From the NCBI RefSeq assembly GCF_002153655.1, contig NZ_JOPJ01000003.1:42834-106833 (forward strand): a stretch of 64,000 nt of DNA, given 5' to 3'. Made by a program: the position numbers and the translations under genes. The notes under the pieces are model-generated. The model did not search any database and had not been told where the DNA came from. It worked only from the letters and a program-made list of their open reading frames with translations. Below are positions 16,603 to 25,691 of this stretch, in pieces (positions within the stretch are counted from its first letter, which is position 1; every line of letters starts with the position of its first letter). The stretch comes from Acetobacter okinawensis (GTDB lineage Bacteria > Pseudomonadota > Alphaproteobacteria > Acetobacterales > Acetobacteraceae).

Positions 16603-17901
16603 ATGCCCTCTCCCTACCATCCAACAGGGGCCATGCCCCCTGTCCTTTCAGAGCACCCAAAGTCCATGACCGAAGAGTTCCATCGCATCCGCCGCCTGCC
16701 GCCTTACGTGTTTGCCTCTGTCAATCAGGCCAAGGCAGCAGCGCGCGCACGGGGCGAGGATATTATTGACCTTGGCATGGGCAACCCGGACACCCCCACC
16801 CCGCCCCACATCGTCAACAAGCTGATTGAAACGGTAAACGACCCGCGCTCGCACCGCTATTCGGTCAGCCGGGGTATTCCCGGCCTGCGCAAGGCCGTGG
16901 CGGGGTATTATGACCGGCGCTTTAACGTAAAGCTCAACCCCGACAGCGAAGTGATTGTGACCCTTGGCTCCAAGGAAGGGCTGGCCAATCTGGCCTCCGC
17001 CATTACCAGCCCGGGGGACACCATTCTGGTGCCTAACCCGTCCTACCCCATTCACCAGTTCGGGTTTATTATTGCCGGGGCGTCCGTGCGCTCCATCCCC
17101 GCCACCCCGAACGAGGACATGCTGCGCGCACTCGAACGCGCTGTCCGCCACTCCGTGCCCAAGCCCACGGCGCTGATTGTCAACTTTCCGTCCAACCCCA
17201 CGTCGTATCTGGCTGATCTGGATTTTTACAAGGAGCTGGTCGCCTTTGCCCGGCGTGAGGAAATCTGGATTCTGTCTGATCTGGCTTACGCGGAAATCTA
17301 TTTTGGCGATCTGGTGCCCCCATCCATTCTGGCCGTACCCGGCGCGCGTGACATTGCGGTGGAATTTACCTCACTCTCCAAGACCTACTCCATGGCAGGC
17401 TGGCGCGTGGGCTTTGCCGCAGGTAATGAACGGCTGATTTCTGCCCTGACGCGCATCAAATCCTATCTGGATTACGGGGCGTTCACCCCCATTCAGGTTG
17501 CGGCGGTCACGGCACTGAACGGGCCGCAGGACTGCGTGGCCGACCTGCGCAACCTGTACAAGGAGCGCCGCGACGTGCTGATAAAGGGCCTGCATTCGGC
17601 CGGGTGGGATGTTCCCTCCCCCGAAGGGTCCATGTTTGCATGGGCGCCCATTCCCGAACACTTCCGCGAGATGGGGAGTGTTGCCTTCTCCAAACTCCTG
17701 CTTGAGGAGGCAGGCGTTGCCGTGGCTCCGGGCCTTGGCTTTGGTGAATACGGCGATGACCACGTCCGCATCGGGCTGGTGGAGAACACTCACCGCCTGC
17801 GTCAGGCCCTGCGTTCGATCAAGGGCTTTATGGCGGCCCACGGCGTCAAAGCCCCTCCCTCTTCCAACCCAGCCCAAAAACCGGAGTCTGTTGTACCGTG
17901 A
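16603..17901 (+). CDS. Pyridoxal-phosphate aminotransferase (AlaC / LL-DAP aminotransferase-like)
   Basis: Class I/II aminotransferase. It carries EDIIDLGMGNPDTPTPP, the YSVSRGIPGLRKAVAGYY substrate region, NPSYPIHQFGF, and the PLP-lysine region SLSKTYSMAGWRVGFAAGN. This type is usually annotated as glutamate-pyruvate transaminase AlaC or LL-diaminopimelate aminotransferase; the sequence alone does not choose between them. The family N-terminus begins at MTEEFHRIRRLPPYVF (ATG at 16666), so the 21 residues before it from the ATG at 16603 may not be translated. Its TGA overlaps the GTG of hom, so amino-donor metabolism of aspartate-family amino acids is plausible. Confidence 0.85.
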   Translation: MPSPYHPTGAMPPVLSEHPKSMTEEFHRIRRLPPYVFASVNQAKAAARARGEDIIDLGMGNPDTPTPPHIVNKLIETVNDPRSHRYSVSRGIPGLRKAVAGYYDRRFNVKLNPDSEVIVTLGSKEGLANLASAITSPGDTILVPNPSYPIHQFGFIIAGASVRSIPATPNEDMLRALERAVRHSVPKPTALIVNFPSNPTSYLADLDFYKELVAFARREEIWILSDLAYAEIYFGDLVPPSILAVPGARDIAVEFTSLSKTYSMAGWRVGFAAGNERLISALTRIKSYLDYGAFTPIQVAAVTALNGPQDCVADLRNLYKERRDVLIKGLHSAGWDVPSPEGSMFAWAPIPEHFREMGSVAFSKLLLEEAGVAVAPGLGFGEYGDDHVRIGLVENTHRLRQALRSIKGFMAAHGVKAPPSSNPAQKPESVVP

Positions 17902-19211
17902 CATCCTCTCCCTCTTCTTCTCCTCTTCGTCTTGGCATTGCCGGGCTCGGCACGGTTGGCGCGGGCGTTATTACACTGTTGCGCGCCAATGCGGACCTGC
18001 TGAGCGCACGCGCTGGCCGTCCTTTGGAGGTTGTGGCCGTCAGCGCGCGTGAGCGCACGCGCGACCGTGGGGTGGATGTGTCCGCCCTGCGCTGGTACGA
18101 CAACGCAACCGATCTGGTAAACGACCCGGACGTGGACGTGGTGGTGGAGCTGATTGGCGGGGCAGAAGGCACGGCCCGCGCACTGGTGGAAGCCGCCCTT
18201 GCCGCAGGCAAGCCGGTGGTTACGGCCAACAAGGCGCTGTTGGCCCTGCATGGTTCCACCCTTGCCCGCCTGAGTGCGGACAACAACGCCCCCCTGCTGT
18301 TTGAAGCAGCGGTTGCTGGCGGCATTCCCGCCATTAAAACCGTGCGAGAAGGGCTGGCGGCAGACCGTCTGCTGCGCGTTGGCGGTATTCTCAACGGCAC
18401 CTGCAACTACATCCTCACCGTCATGCGCGAGACGGGCAAGGACTTTGCAACCGTGCTCAAGGACGCGCAGGACCTTGGCTATGCAGAGGCCGACCCCTCC
18501 ACCGATGTGGACGGGCTGGACGCCGCCCACAAGCTGACCATTCTGGCAGGTCTTGCCTTTGGCCAGCCCGTGGCGTTTGACAGCGTGCATGTGGAAGGCA
18601 TCCGCAGCATTGGCGCTGTGGACCAGAGCTTTGCCCGCGCTCTTGGCTACCGCATCAAACTGCTCGGCCTTGCCAGCATGACTGACGCCGGGCTGCATGC
18701 CCGCGTAACCCCCTGCCTTGTACCCCAGCATGCCCCCCTTGCGCAGGTGGATGGCGTGTTCAACGCCGTGGTGGCGGAAGGCGAATTTGTCGGCCGGATC
18801 ATGATCGAGGGACGCGGAGCCGGTGCAGGCCCCACGGCCAGTGCGGTCACGGCGGATCTGGTGGATATTGCGCGTGGCAACACCATTGCCGTATGGGGCG
18901 TGCAGAGCAGCAGCCAGCCCCCGCTGCGGGCCTGCCCCATCTCCAGTGGTGAAGGGGCATTCTACCTGCGCCTGATGGTGGAGGACCGCCCCGGCGTTAT
19001 TGCCGACATTACCGCCATATTGCGTGACTGTGGTGTCTCGCTACGCAGCATGCTCCAGCATCCGGCGGAAAATGACAGCACGCCTTATGTTCCCCTTGTT
19101 CTGGTCACACATCGGACATCCGAGGCGGCCATGCAGGACGCTATCACCCGGATTGACGCCCTGAGTGTTGTGACAGACTCCACAGTCGTGATCCGGATCG
19201 AGGCTGCCTGA
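17898..19211 (+). CDS. hom: Homoserine dehydrogenase
   Basis: Reduces aspartate semialdehyde to homoserine on the way to threonine and methionine. The 437-residue product has the NAD(P) fold LGIAGLGTVGAGVITLL, VTANKALLALHG, the catalytic-domain signature GGILNGTCNYILT, and YAEADPSTDVDGLDAAHK, followed by a C-terminal ACT regulatory domain (YLRLMVEDRPGVIADITAIL). The start is GTG at 17898, overlapping the preceding stop as GTGA. It is followed 63 nt later by glpX. Confidence 0.96.
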   Translation: MTSSPSSSPLRLGIAGLGTVGAGVITLLRANADLLSARAGRPLEVVAVSARERTRDRGVDVSALRWYDNATDLVNDPDVDVVVELIGGAEGTARALVEAALAAGKPVVTANKALLALHGSTLARLSADNNAPLLFEAAVAGGIPAIKTVREGLAADRLLRVGGILNGTCNYILTVMRETGKDFATVLKDAQDLGYAEADPSTDVDGLDAAHKLTILAGLAFGQPVAFDSVHVEGIRSIGAVDQSFARALGYRIKLLGLASMTDAGLHARVTPCLVPQHAPLAQVDGVFNAVVAEGEFVGRIMIEGRGAGAGPTASAVTADLVDIARGNTIAVWGVQSSSQPPLRACPISSGEGAFYLRLMVEDRPGVIADITAILRDCGVSLRSMLQHPAENDSTPYVPLVLVTHRTSEAAMQDAITRIDALSVVTDSTVVIRIEAA

Positions 19212-19274
19212 GACCCCTTGGCCAGCCCCGCTCCACCCTCTGACCGATTGTGCAATTAAGGATCCCGCTTTCTC

Positions 19275-20273
19275 ATGTCTGATTCCATTGGCCCCTCCCC
19301 TTTTGTTGTTTCCGACCGCAATCTGGCTCTTGAGCTGGTACGCGTAACCGAAGCAGCGGCCCTTGCCTCTGCCCGCTGGACGGGCCGTGGCCGCAAGAAC
19401 GATGCAGATGGCGCTGCGGTGGAAGCCATGCGCATTGCCTTTGACACCGTGGCCATTGACGGCACCGTGGTCATTGGTGAGGGCGAAATGGACGAAGCGC
19501 CCATGCTCTATATTGGTGAAAAAGTGGGCTCCGGCGGCCCCGCCATGGACATTGCCGTGGACCCGCTTGAAGGCACAAACCTGTGCGCCAAGGACATGCC
19601 AAACGCCATTACCGTGGTGGCACTGGCTGAGCGCGGCAATTTTTTGCACGCACCGGACGTGTACATGGACAAGATCGTGGTTGGCCCCAACCTGCCCGCA
19701 GGCGTTGTGGACCTTGAAAACACAATTGAAACCAACCTGAAGAACCTTGCCAAGGCCCGTGGCAAAAGCGTGCAGGACCTCCTGCTCTGCACACTCGACC
19801 GCGAACGGCACGAGGAAATGATCGCCCGCGCCCGCGCCGCAGGTGCGCGCGTACGCCTGCTGAGCGATGGTGACGTAGCCGGCGGCATTGCCGCCTGCCT
19901 GGACAGCAGTCAGGTTGATATTTACGTAGGCTCCGGCGGCGCGCCTGAAGGGGTGCTGACGGCTGCTGCCGTACGCTGCGTAGAAGGCCAGATGCAGGGC
20001 CGCCTGCTGTTCGAGGACGACGCACAGCGTGCGCGCGCACAGAAGATGAACCCCGGCAAAAACCCCGACCGCAAGCTGGACCTGCACGACATGGCCGCAG
20101 GCTCCGTGCTGTTCTCCGCAACAGGCGTAACCACAGGTGCGCTACTGCGCGGCGTGCGGCAGTACCCGCATCAGGCCGTCACGCACTCGCTGGTCATGCG
20201 CTCCAAATCCGGGACCTCCCGCTTTATCGAGGGGCACCACAACTTCAAAACCAAAACATGGACGCCCCAATAA
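19275..20273 (+). CDS. glpX: Class II fructose-1,6-bisphosphatase
   Basis: Gluconeogenic and pentose-phosphate-cycle enzyme hydrolysing fructose-1,6-bisphosphate. The 332-residue product contains GEGEMDEAPMLYIGEKVG and the metal/phosphate motif AVDPLEGTNLCAKD, with SDGDVAGGIAACL and GSGGAPEGVLTAAAVRC further on. The ATG at 19275 has AAGGA about 11 nt upstream. The order hom-glpX-recJ is common in alphaproteobacteria, which supports the call. Confidence 0.96.
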   Translation: MSDSIGPSPFVVSDRNLALELVRVTEAAALASARWTGRGRKNDADGAAVEAMRIAFDTVAIDGTVVIGEGEMDEAPMLYIGEKVGSGGPAMDIAVDPLEGTNLCAKDMPNAITVVALAERGNFLHAPDVYMDKIVVGPNLPAGVVDLENTIETNLKNLAKARGKSVQDLLLCTLDRERHEEMIARARAAGARVRLLSDGDVAGGIAACLDSSQVDIYVGSGGAPEGVLTAAAVRCVEGQMQGRLLFEDDAQRARAQKMNPGKNPDRKLDLHDMAAGSVLFSATGVTTGALLRGVRQYPHQAVTHSLVMRSKSGTSRFIEGHHNFKTKTWTPQ

Positions 20274-20291
20274 CAGGCGTTTTTTAACCCC

Positions 20292-22127
20292 ATGCTCCCC
20301 ACCGCCACACCGCCCGATGCGCAAACACCCAGCCCCGTCCCAACACCCGCTGTGCTCAATGTGGAGCACAGCGTAAACGGGCGGCGCTGGTCATGGCGGG
20401 AGGGAGCAGACAACCCCGCGACCAACCGGCTGGGGGCCGCACTGGCCCAGCAGCTTGGCATACCCGAAATTGTGGGCCGTCTGCTGGCCATGCGCGGGGT
20501 CAGCCCCGAGCATGCTCCCCACTTTCTGGCGCCATCGCTCCGCGCGCTTATGCCCGACCCCTCCTGCCTGACCGATATGGACAAGGCTGCGGCCCGCATG
20601 GCGCAGGCCGTACAGGCGGGGGAGACCATAGGTGTTTTTGGTGACTATGACGTGGACGGGGCCTGCGCCAGTGCCGTGCTGGCCGCTTTTTTTGAGCAGC
20701 TCGGCTGTTCTGTTCTAACCCATATTCCCGACCGCATGACCGAGGGCTACGGCCCCAACCTGCCCGCACTCGAGGCTCTGGTGGCACAAGGGGCCACACT
20801 GCTGGTCTGCGTGGACTGTGGCACGGCATCCGCCCCCATTCTCAACCAGTTGGCAGGCAAGGCCGATGTGGTGGTGCTCGACCACCATAAGTCCGAGGAT
20901 GCGCTGCCCGACATTCTGGCAACCGTAAACCCCAACCGGGTGGACTGTACCTCCGGGCTTGGGCATATCTGCGCTGCGGCACTGAGCTTTCTGGCAACTG
21001 TGGCTACCAGACGCACCTTGCGCCAGAACGGCTTTTTTACCGCCGAACACCCCCAGCCCGACCTGCGCCCACTGCTGGACCTTGTAGCACTGGCCACGGT
21101 GTGTGACGTCATGCCCTTACAGGGGGTCAACCGCCTGTTTGTGGCTGAGGGGCTTAAAATCATGGCGGCGCGCCAGCGCGTGGGCATTGCCGCCCTGCTG
21201 GAAGTTGCAGGGGTGAGCAAGGCGCCGGATGCGTTTTCGTGCGGGTTTGCACTGGGGCCACGCATCAACGCCGGTGGCCGCATAGCCGAAGCAGCCCTTG
21301 GCCTACGCCTGCTCCGCTGCCCCGATGTGCATGACGCAAAGCAGATGGCTGAGCGGCTGGATGCGGTCAACCGCCGCAGGCAGGACGTGGAAGCCGATAT
21401 TCTGAACCGCGCCATGGAGCAGGCCGCAGAACAGAGGGACGCTGGCCACGGCGTTATTCTGCTGGCCGGGCAGGACTGGCACCCCGGTGTTGTCGGCATT
21501 GTGGCCGGGCGCATAAAAGAACGCTTTAACCGCCCCGCTCTTGTTGGCGCACAGCAGGAGGACGGCAGCATAAAAGGCTCCGGTCGCTCGGTACCCGGGC
21601 TGGACCTTGGCACCGTCATTATTGCCGCACGTCAGGCAGGTATGCTCAAGACCGGGGGCGGGCACGCCATGGCGGCCGGGTTCTCGCTGGATGCGGGCAG
21701 GCTGGCCGAGTTCCACACCTTTCTCAACACCCGCCTGCCACAGGCTGCCGCGTTGCCCCCTACCGTGGACCTGACCATAGATGCGGTTGTGGCAGTCAGT
21801 GGCGCTACGGCGGAACTGGCGGGGGATATGGCCGCCCTTGCACCCTTTGGCGCGGGCAACCCCGAACCGCTGCTTGCCCTGCCCAATGCCACTATTGTAC
21901 GCACAGACCGCATCGGGCGTGATGGCAACACCCTGCGGGTGCTGATCCGCGCCAGCAATGGCAGCAGGCTCAAAGCTCTTTTATTCAAAGCGGAAGGGAA
22001 CCCTCTGGCACAGGTGCTGGAGGACGCAACGCGCCCTTCCCTCCATCTGGCGGGGTACCTGCGGGCGGAAAGCTGGAACGGGCGCACGGACGCCACGTTT
22101 TTTGTGCAGGACGTCGCCCACGCCTGA
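20292..22127 (+). CDS. recJ: Single-stranded-DNA-specific exonuclease RecJ
   Basis: 5'-3' single-strand exonuclease in recombination and repair. DHH-family motifs are visible: FGDYDVDGACASAVL, VCVDCG, VLDHHKSED, then GPRINAGGRIAEA, and the DHHA1 domain with GIVAGRIKERFNRPAL and KTGGGHAMAAGFSL. The 611-residue length is normal. It starts 18 nt after glpX and is likely co-transcribed. It converges on rpoH, whose stop lies 113 bp downstream. Confidence 0.96.
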   Translation: MLPTATPPDAQTPSPVPTPAVLNVEHSVNGRRWSWREGADNPATNRLGAALAQQLGIPEIVGRLLAMRGVSPEHAPHFLAPSLRALMPDPSCLTDMDKAAARMAQAVQAGETIGVFGDYDVDGACASAVLAAFFEQLGCSVLTHIPDRMTEGYGPNLPALEALVAQGATLLVCVDCGTASAPILNQLAGKADVVVLDHHKSEDALPDILATVNPNRVDCTSGLGHICAAALSFLATVATRRTLRQNGFFTAEHPQPDLRPLLDLVALATVCDVMPLQGVNRLFVAEGLKIMAARQRVGIAALLEVAGVSKAPDAFSCGFALGPRINAGGRIAEAALGLRLLRCPDVHDAKQMAERLDAVNRRRQDVEADILNRAMEQAAEQRDAGHGVILLAGQDWHPGVVGIVAGRIKERFNRPALVGAQQEDGSIKGSGRSVPGLDLGTVIIAARQAGMLKTGGGHAMAAGFSLDAGRLAEFHTFLNTRLPQAAALPPTVDLTIDAVVAVSGATAELAGDMAALAPFGAGNPEPLLALPNATIVRTDRIGRDGNTLRVLIRASNGSRLKALLFKAEGNPLAQVLEDATRPSLHLAGYLRAESWNGRTDATFFVQDVAHA

Positions 22128-22240
22128 CCCCACAACCCTGTGGGCGAAGTGCTGCATGCACCGGCACATCGGTTTTATCACCACCGGATAGCCGTTACAG
22201 CACGCAACCGCTGCCCCTTGCAGCCCACACCAGGGGGAAC

Positions 22241-23125
22241 TTAGTCCCCCGATGTAGCGCTACGGCGGGCCGCGACTTCCTTCTTCATCGCTTCCTGCAC
22301 TTTTTCAAACGCCCGCACTTCAATCTGGCGTACCCGCTCGCGGGATATGCCGTAGTCGTGGGCCAGCTCTTCCAGCGTTGCCGGGTCATCTTTGAGCCTG
22401 CGTTCGGAAAAAATACGGCGTTCACGCTCATTCAGCGTCTCAAGCGCTGTGGTCAGCAGGGCTTTGCGGCCCGACATTTCCTCGTTCTCGGCGTAAACTT
22501 CTTCCTGATTGACCTGATCGTCCACCAGACGGTCCTGCCACTCGCTCTCCTGATCAGCCTTGAGCGGCGCGTTCAGGCTATGGTCGGGGGCAGCCATGCG
22601 GCGGTTCATGTCCACCACATCCTGCTCGGACACACCAAGGGTTGTGGCGATCTTGTTGACCTGTTCGGGTTTGAGATCGCCATCATCAATCGCCTGCATC
22701 TGGCCCTTGAGGCGGCGCAGGTTGAAGAACAGCTTTTTCTGGGCGGCGGTAGTCCCCATTTTGACCAGCGACCAGCTATGCAGGATGTATTCCTGAATGG
22801 CCGCACGGATCCACCACATGGCATAGGTTGCCAGACGGAAGCCTTTTTCGGGGTCGAAGCGGCGCACGGCCTGCATCATACCCACGTTGCCTTCGCTGAT
22901 CAGTTCGTTAATTGGCAGGCCGTAGCCCCGGTACCCCATGGCAATCTTGGCAACCAGCCGCAGATGGGAGGTGACCAGCCGGTGGGCGGCCTTGACGTCC
23001 CCCTTGTCGCGCCATTTGCGCGAGAGGGAGAGTTCCTCTTCCGGCGTAAGCAGGGGGTATTTACGAATTTCCTGAAGGTACCTTGAAAGATTGCCTTCAG
23101 GCCCAACATCAATGACGGAGGCCAT
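22241..23125 (-). CDS. rpoH: RNA polymerase heat-shock sigma factor RpoH (sigma-32)
   Basis: Alternative sigma factor for the heat-shock regulon. Region 2 is visible as GLPINELISEGNVGMMQAV and GFRLATYAMWWIRAAIQEYI, the RpoH-box-type segment as LVKMGTTAAQKKLFFNLRRL, and region 4.2 as YGISRERVRQIEVRAFEKVQ. I start at the ATG at 23125 (MASVIDVGPEGNLSRYL), preceded by AGGAAGGAG; an open frame of 88 more codons upstream has no sigma similarity. Length is 294 residues. The rluD gene upstream ends in its own hairpin, so rpoH probably has its own promoter. Confidence 0.96.
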   Translation of the reverse strand: MASVIDVGPEGNLSRYLQEIRKYPLLTPEEELSLSRKWRDKGDVKAAHRLVTSHLRLVAKIAMGYRGYGLPINELISEGNVGMMQAVRRFDPEKGFRLATYAMWWIRAAIQEYILHSWSLVKMGTTAAQKKLFFNLRRLKGQMQAIDDGDLKPEQVNKIATTLGVSEQDVVDMNRRMAAPDHSLNAPLKADQESEWQDRLVDDQVNQEEVYAENEEMSGRKALLTTALETLNERERRIFSERRLKDDPATLEELAHDYGISRERVRQIEVRAFEKVQEAMKKEVAARRSATSGD

Positions 23126-23412
23126 GATTTGAGTACTCCTTCCTGAGCTGGAAACTCCCACGGGTGCGTTTGGTTCCTGTCCCGTCAACAGGCGCACCCA
23201 ATAAGTAGCGGCAAGTTCCAGTACCCGATGGAAAATAGTGGCAGCCCCAGCACCTGCCCTCTGCATGAGCAACAGACACCCAAGGCCCCTTCCCGCCGTA
23301 CGGTACACAAAGCGGTATGGAGCAAGAGGGTGCGCCCGAAAAATACACCCTGTCAAGAAAACAGCTACGCATGGTAGCAAAACCGCCACAGTTAGTGGAC
23401 CTGTGCGGTCCT
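23126..23412 (-). promoter_or_regulatory. rpoH upstream region (presumed promoter and leader)
   Basis: About 290 bp between the rluD terminator hairpin and rpoH hold no credible gene. On the minus strand a TTGACA hexamer occurs at plus 23352-23357, but no matching -10 box is seen at normal spacing. An in-frame open stretch joins rpoH but lacks protein similarity. The promoter is inferred only from the gene layout. Confidence 0.3.
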
Positions 23413-23440
23413 CTTTAAACGGGACTCGGGGTCAGTCCCG
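23413..23440 (-). terminator. Terminator hairpin after rluD
   Basis: CGGGACT at 23420-23426 pairs with AGTCCCG at 23434-23440 (7 bp). On the minus strand it lies 5 nt past the rluD stop and is followed by TTTAAAGAGG, a weak T-tract. Confidence 0.5.
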
Positions 23441-23445
23441 CCCGG

Positions 23446-24465
23446 TTACGAGTCGCTCAGGCTTTGTTCGAGTTCGTGCATGTCGGGCGGCATTGGGGTT
23501 TCAAACAGCAGTTTTTCCCCTGTTCTGGGGTGGGTAAAGCCCAGCCGCGCCGCATGGAGTGCCTGACGGGGGAAGTCCAGCCCCGCCCCCCGTGCCGCAG
23601 GGGACAGGCCACGGGCCGCCGCAGGCACGCGCCGCAGGTAAAGCGGGTCCCCCATGAGCGGGTGAGCATTGGCCGAAAAATGCACCCGGATCTGGTGCGT
23701 GCGCCCGGTAGCCAGCTTGCAGGCCACGAGTGCTGCCGATGCGCTGAACACCTTGAGCGTGCGGTAATGGGTTAGCGCCCATTTGCCACCATGCGTCACC
23801 AGCGCCATGCGTTTGCGGTCACGCTTGTCACGGCCTATCGCGCCTTCAAAATCCCCTTCTGCCGGGGTAGGCACACCCCAGCAGAACGCCAGATAGGCAC
23901 GGTCTATACGGCGGGCGGCAAAATCCTCGGAGAGGGCGAGATGCGCCTTTTCCGTCTTGGCCACCACCATCACGCCCGATGTATCCTTATCCAGCCGGTG
24001 CACAATGCCGGGGCGGCGCTCGCCCCCAATGCCCTGCAGGCTGTCCCCGCAATGGGCGATCAGTCCGTTGACCAGCGTGCCGGTCTCGTTCCCCGGTGCG
24101 GGGTGGACCACCAGACCGGCTGGCTTGTCCAGCACGATCAGGTCGTCATCCTCATACAGGATGGCAAACTCCATGGACTCGCCCTGCGGGGTAGCCGGGG
24201 CTGCGGCAGGGAGGTCCAGCACCACCACCATACCGGGTTTGACCGGCATGGCGGGCTCACGCAGCACCACACCATTGCACAGCAGATGCCCGCCCTCGAT
24301 CAACCCCTTGATGCGTGAGCGCGAGGGCGCTCCGGGGCAGGTGGACAGGAACCTGTCTACCCGCTCGCCCGCCTGCTGCGCGTCCACGGTAAAAGCAAGG
24401 GTGGTGCCGTGGGTGGGGGCAAAGCCGGGTTCGGCCCCGCCCTGTGCTGGAACTGTCTGTGCCAA
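23446..24465 (-). CDS. rluD: Ribosomal large-subunit pseudouridine synthase (RluD/RluC family)
   Basis: Modifies uridines in 23S rRNA. An N-terminal S4 domain (QQAGERVDRFLSTCPGAPSRSRIKGLI) precedes the synthase domain with the catalytic aspartate in GIVHRLDKDTSGVMVVAK, plus LDKPAGLVVHPAPGN and ATGRTHQIRVHFSANAHPLMG. No ATG lies at the N-terminus; the likely start is the TTG at 24465 and the ribosome site is weak, so the start is uncertain. Adjacency to rpoH is a widespread alphaproteobacterial arrangement and favours RluD over RluC. Confidence 0.92.
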   Translation of the reverse strand: MAQTVPAQGGAEPGFAPTHGTTLAFTVDAQQAGERVDRFLSTCPGAPSRSRIKGLIEGGHLLCNGVVLREPAMPVKPGMVVVLDLPAAAPATPQGESMEFAILYEDDDLIVLDKPAGLVVHPAPGNETGTLVNGLIAHCGDSLQGIGGERRPGIVHRLDKDTSGVMVVAKTEKAHLALSEDFAARRIDRAYLAFCWGVPTPAEGDFEGAIGRDKRDRKRMALVTHGGKWALTHYRTLKVFSASAALVACKLATGRTHQIRVHFSANAHPLMGDPLYLRRVPAAARGLSPAARGAGLDFPRQALHAARLGFTHPRTGEKLLFETPMPPDMHELEQSLSDS

Positions 24466-24635
24466 AGCCCGTCTGTCTCACTCACGTTGCTAGGGTGGAT
24501 GGGTGCGCGTACAAAGCCCGCTCACGCACCCTGCGTCAAGCCGGGAGAGCCACAGGGGGAACACCGCAGCATTTTGGCCCGGCGGGGACCAAGCCCCCTT
24601 GCCCTGCGCTATATAGCGCGGGATAGTGTGCGCCC

Positions 24636-25691
24636 ATGCAGCACCACCCCAACGCCACAATTGTACAGACCTACCGCACCACCATGCGCCGCCACAGCCT
24701 TGTGCTGGCAGGGCTTGTGGCGGCACTGGCCTTGTCCGTGCTGGTGGATTGCGCGGTGGGGCCTGCCGCACTCTCCCCCGCCACGCTGCTGCACGCCATA
24801 CTCGCCCCCTCCGGGGTGGAGGAGCAGACCCGCCTGATCGTATGGCAGATCCGCCTGCCCTATGCGCTTATGGCTGCGTGTGTAGGTGCCGCACTGGGGC
24901 TGGCCGGGGCGGAAATGCAGACCATTCTGGCCAACCCGCTGGCCAGCCCGTTTACGCTGGGCCTGTCTGCCGCGGGGGCATTTGGCGCATCGCTTGCCAT
25001 TGTTCTGGGCTGGCACATCAGCCACGTGCCCGACATGTGGCTGACAGCAGGGAGCGCGTTTGTCTGCTCGGCACTTTCCGTCTGGCTGCTGGACATACTG
25101 GTGCGGCTGCGCCGGGGCGGGACAGGTACGGTCATTCTGTGCGGCGTTGCACTTGTATTTTCGTTTCAGGCGCTGGTGGCACTCATGCAGTTTGTGGCGA
25201 GCGAGGACGCACTGCAAAATCTGGTGTTCTGGACCCTTGGCAGCCTGACACGCGCCACATGGGGCACACTGGCCCTGCTGGCAGGAACACTGGGGTGTGT
25301 TTTTCCGTTTTCCATGCGCGCGGCATGGCCGCTGACCACACTGCGCATGGGCGAGGACAGAGCCGCAAGCCTTGGGGTGGACGTGCAGCACCTGCGCCGC
25401 ATGTGCCTGCTACGCATAAGCCTGTTATGCGCGTTAGCGGTCGCCTTTGTTGGCGTTATTGGCTTTATCGGGCTGGTAGCCCCCCATATTGCCCGCCGCA
25501 TGGTGGGGGAGGACCACCGCTTTTACCTGCCTGCCAGCATGCTGAGCGGGGCGTTTATTCTCTCCCTCTCCGCCCTTGTGGCGCGGCTTCTGGTGCCGGG
25601 GGTGGTGGTGCCGACCGGCATTGTCACGGCACTGGTGGGCATACCGTTCTTTCTGGCCATTGTTCTGCGCCGCGGGGGAGATACGCCATGA
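24636..25691 (+). CDS. FecCD-family ABC transporter permease
   Basis: Inner-membrane permease of the type importing ferric siderophores, heme or vitamin B12. The 351-residue product has about nine to ten hydrophobic segments. It shows family sequences such as RLPYALMAACVGAALGLAGAE, NPLASPFTLGLSAAGAFGA, TLRMGEDRAASLGV and GVIGFIGLVAPHIARRMVGE. A second in-frame ATG at 24684 is possible. The stop overlaps the ATPase start by 4 nt. No periplasmic binding protein or TonB receptor gene is adjacent, so the substrate is open. Confidence 0.9.
   Translation: MQHHPNATIVQTYRTTMRRHSLVLAGLVAALALSVLVDCAVGPAALSPATLLHAILAPSGVEEQTRLIVWQIRLPYALMAACVGAALGLAGAEMQTILANPLASPFTLGLSAAGAFGASLAIVLGWHISHVPDMWLTAGSAFVCSALSVWLLDILVRLRRGGTGTVILCGVALVFSFQALVALMQFVASEDALQNLVFWTLGSLTRATWGTLALLAGTLGCVFPFSMRAAWPLTTLRMGEDRAASLGVDVQHLRRMCLLRISLLCALAVAFVGVIGFIGLVAPHIARRMVGEDHRFYLPASMLSGAFILSLSALVARLLVPGVVVPTGIVTALVGIPFFLAIVLRRGGDTP

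Noticed and set aside
23352..23357. TTGACA on the minus strand upstream of rpoH
   Set aside because: No -10 hexamer was found at 15-19 bp spacing, so no promoter is claimed at that position.
24626..25687. Open frame continuing upstream of the ABC ATPase through the permease gene
   Set aside because: The translation there is low-complexity and out of frame with the FecCD permease, whose motifs are clear; only the part from 25688 is coding.
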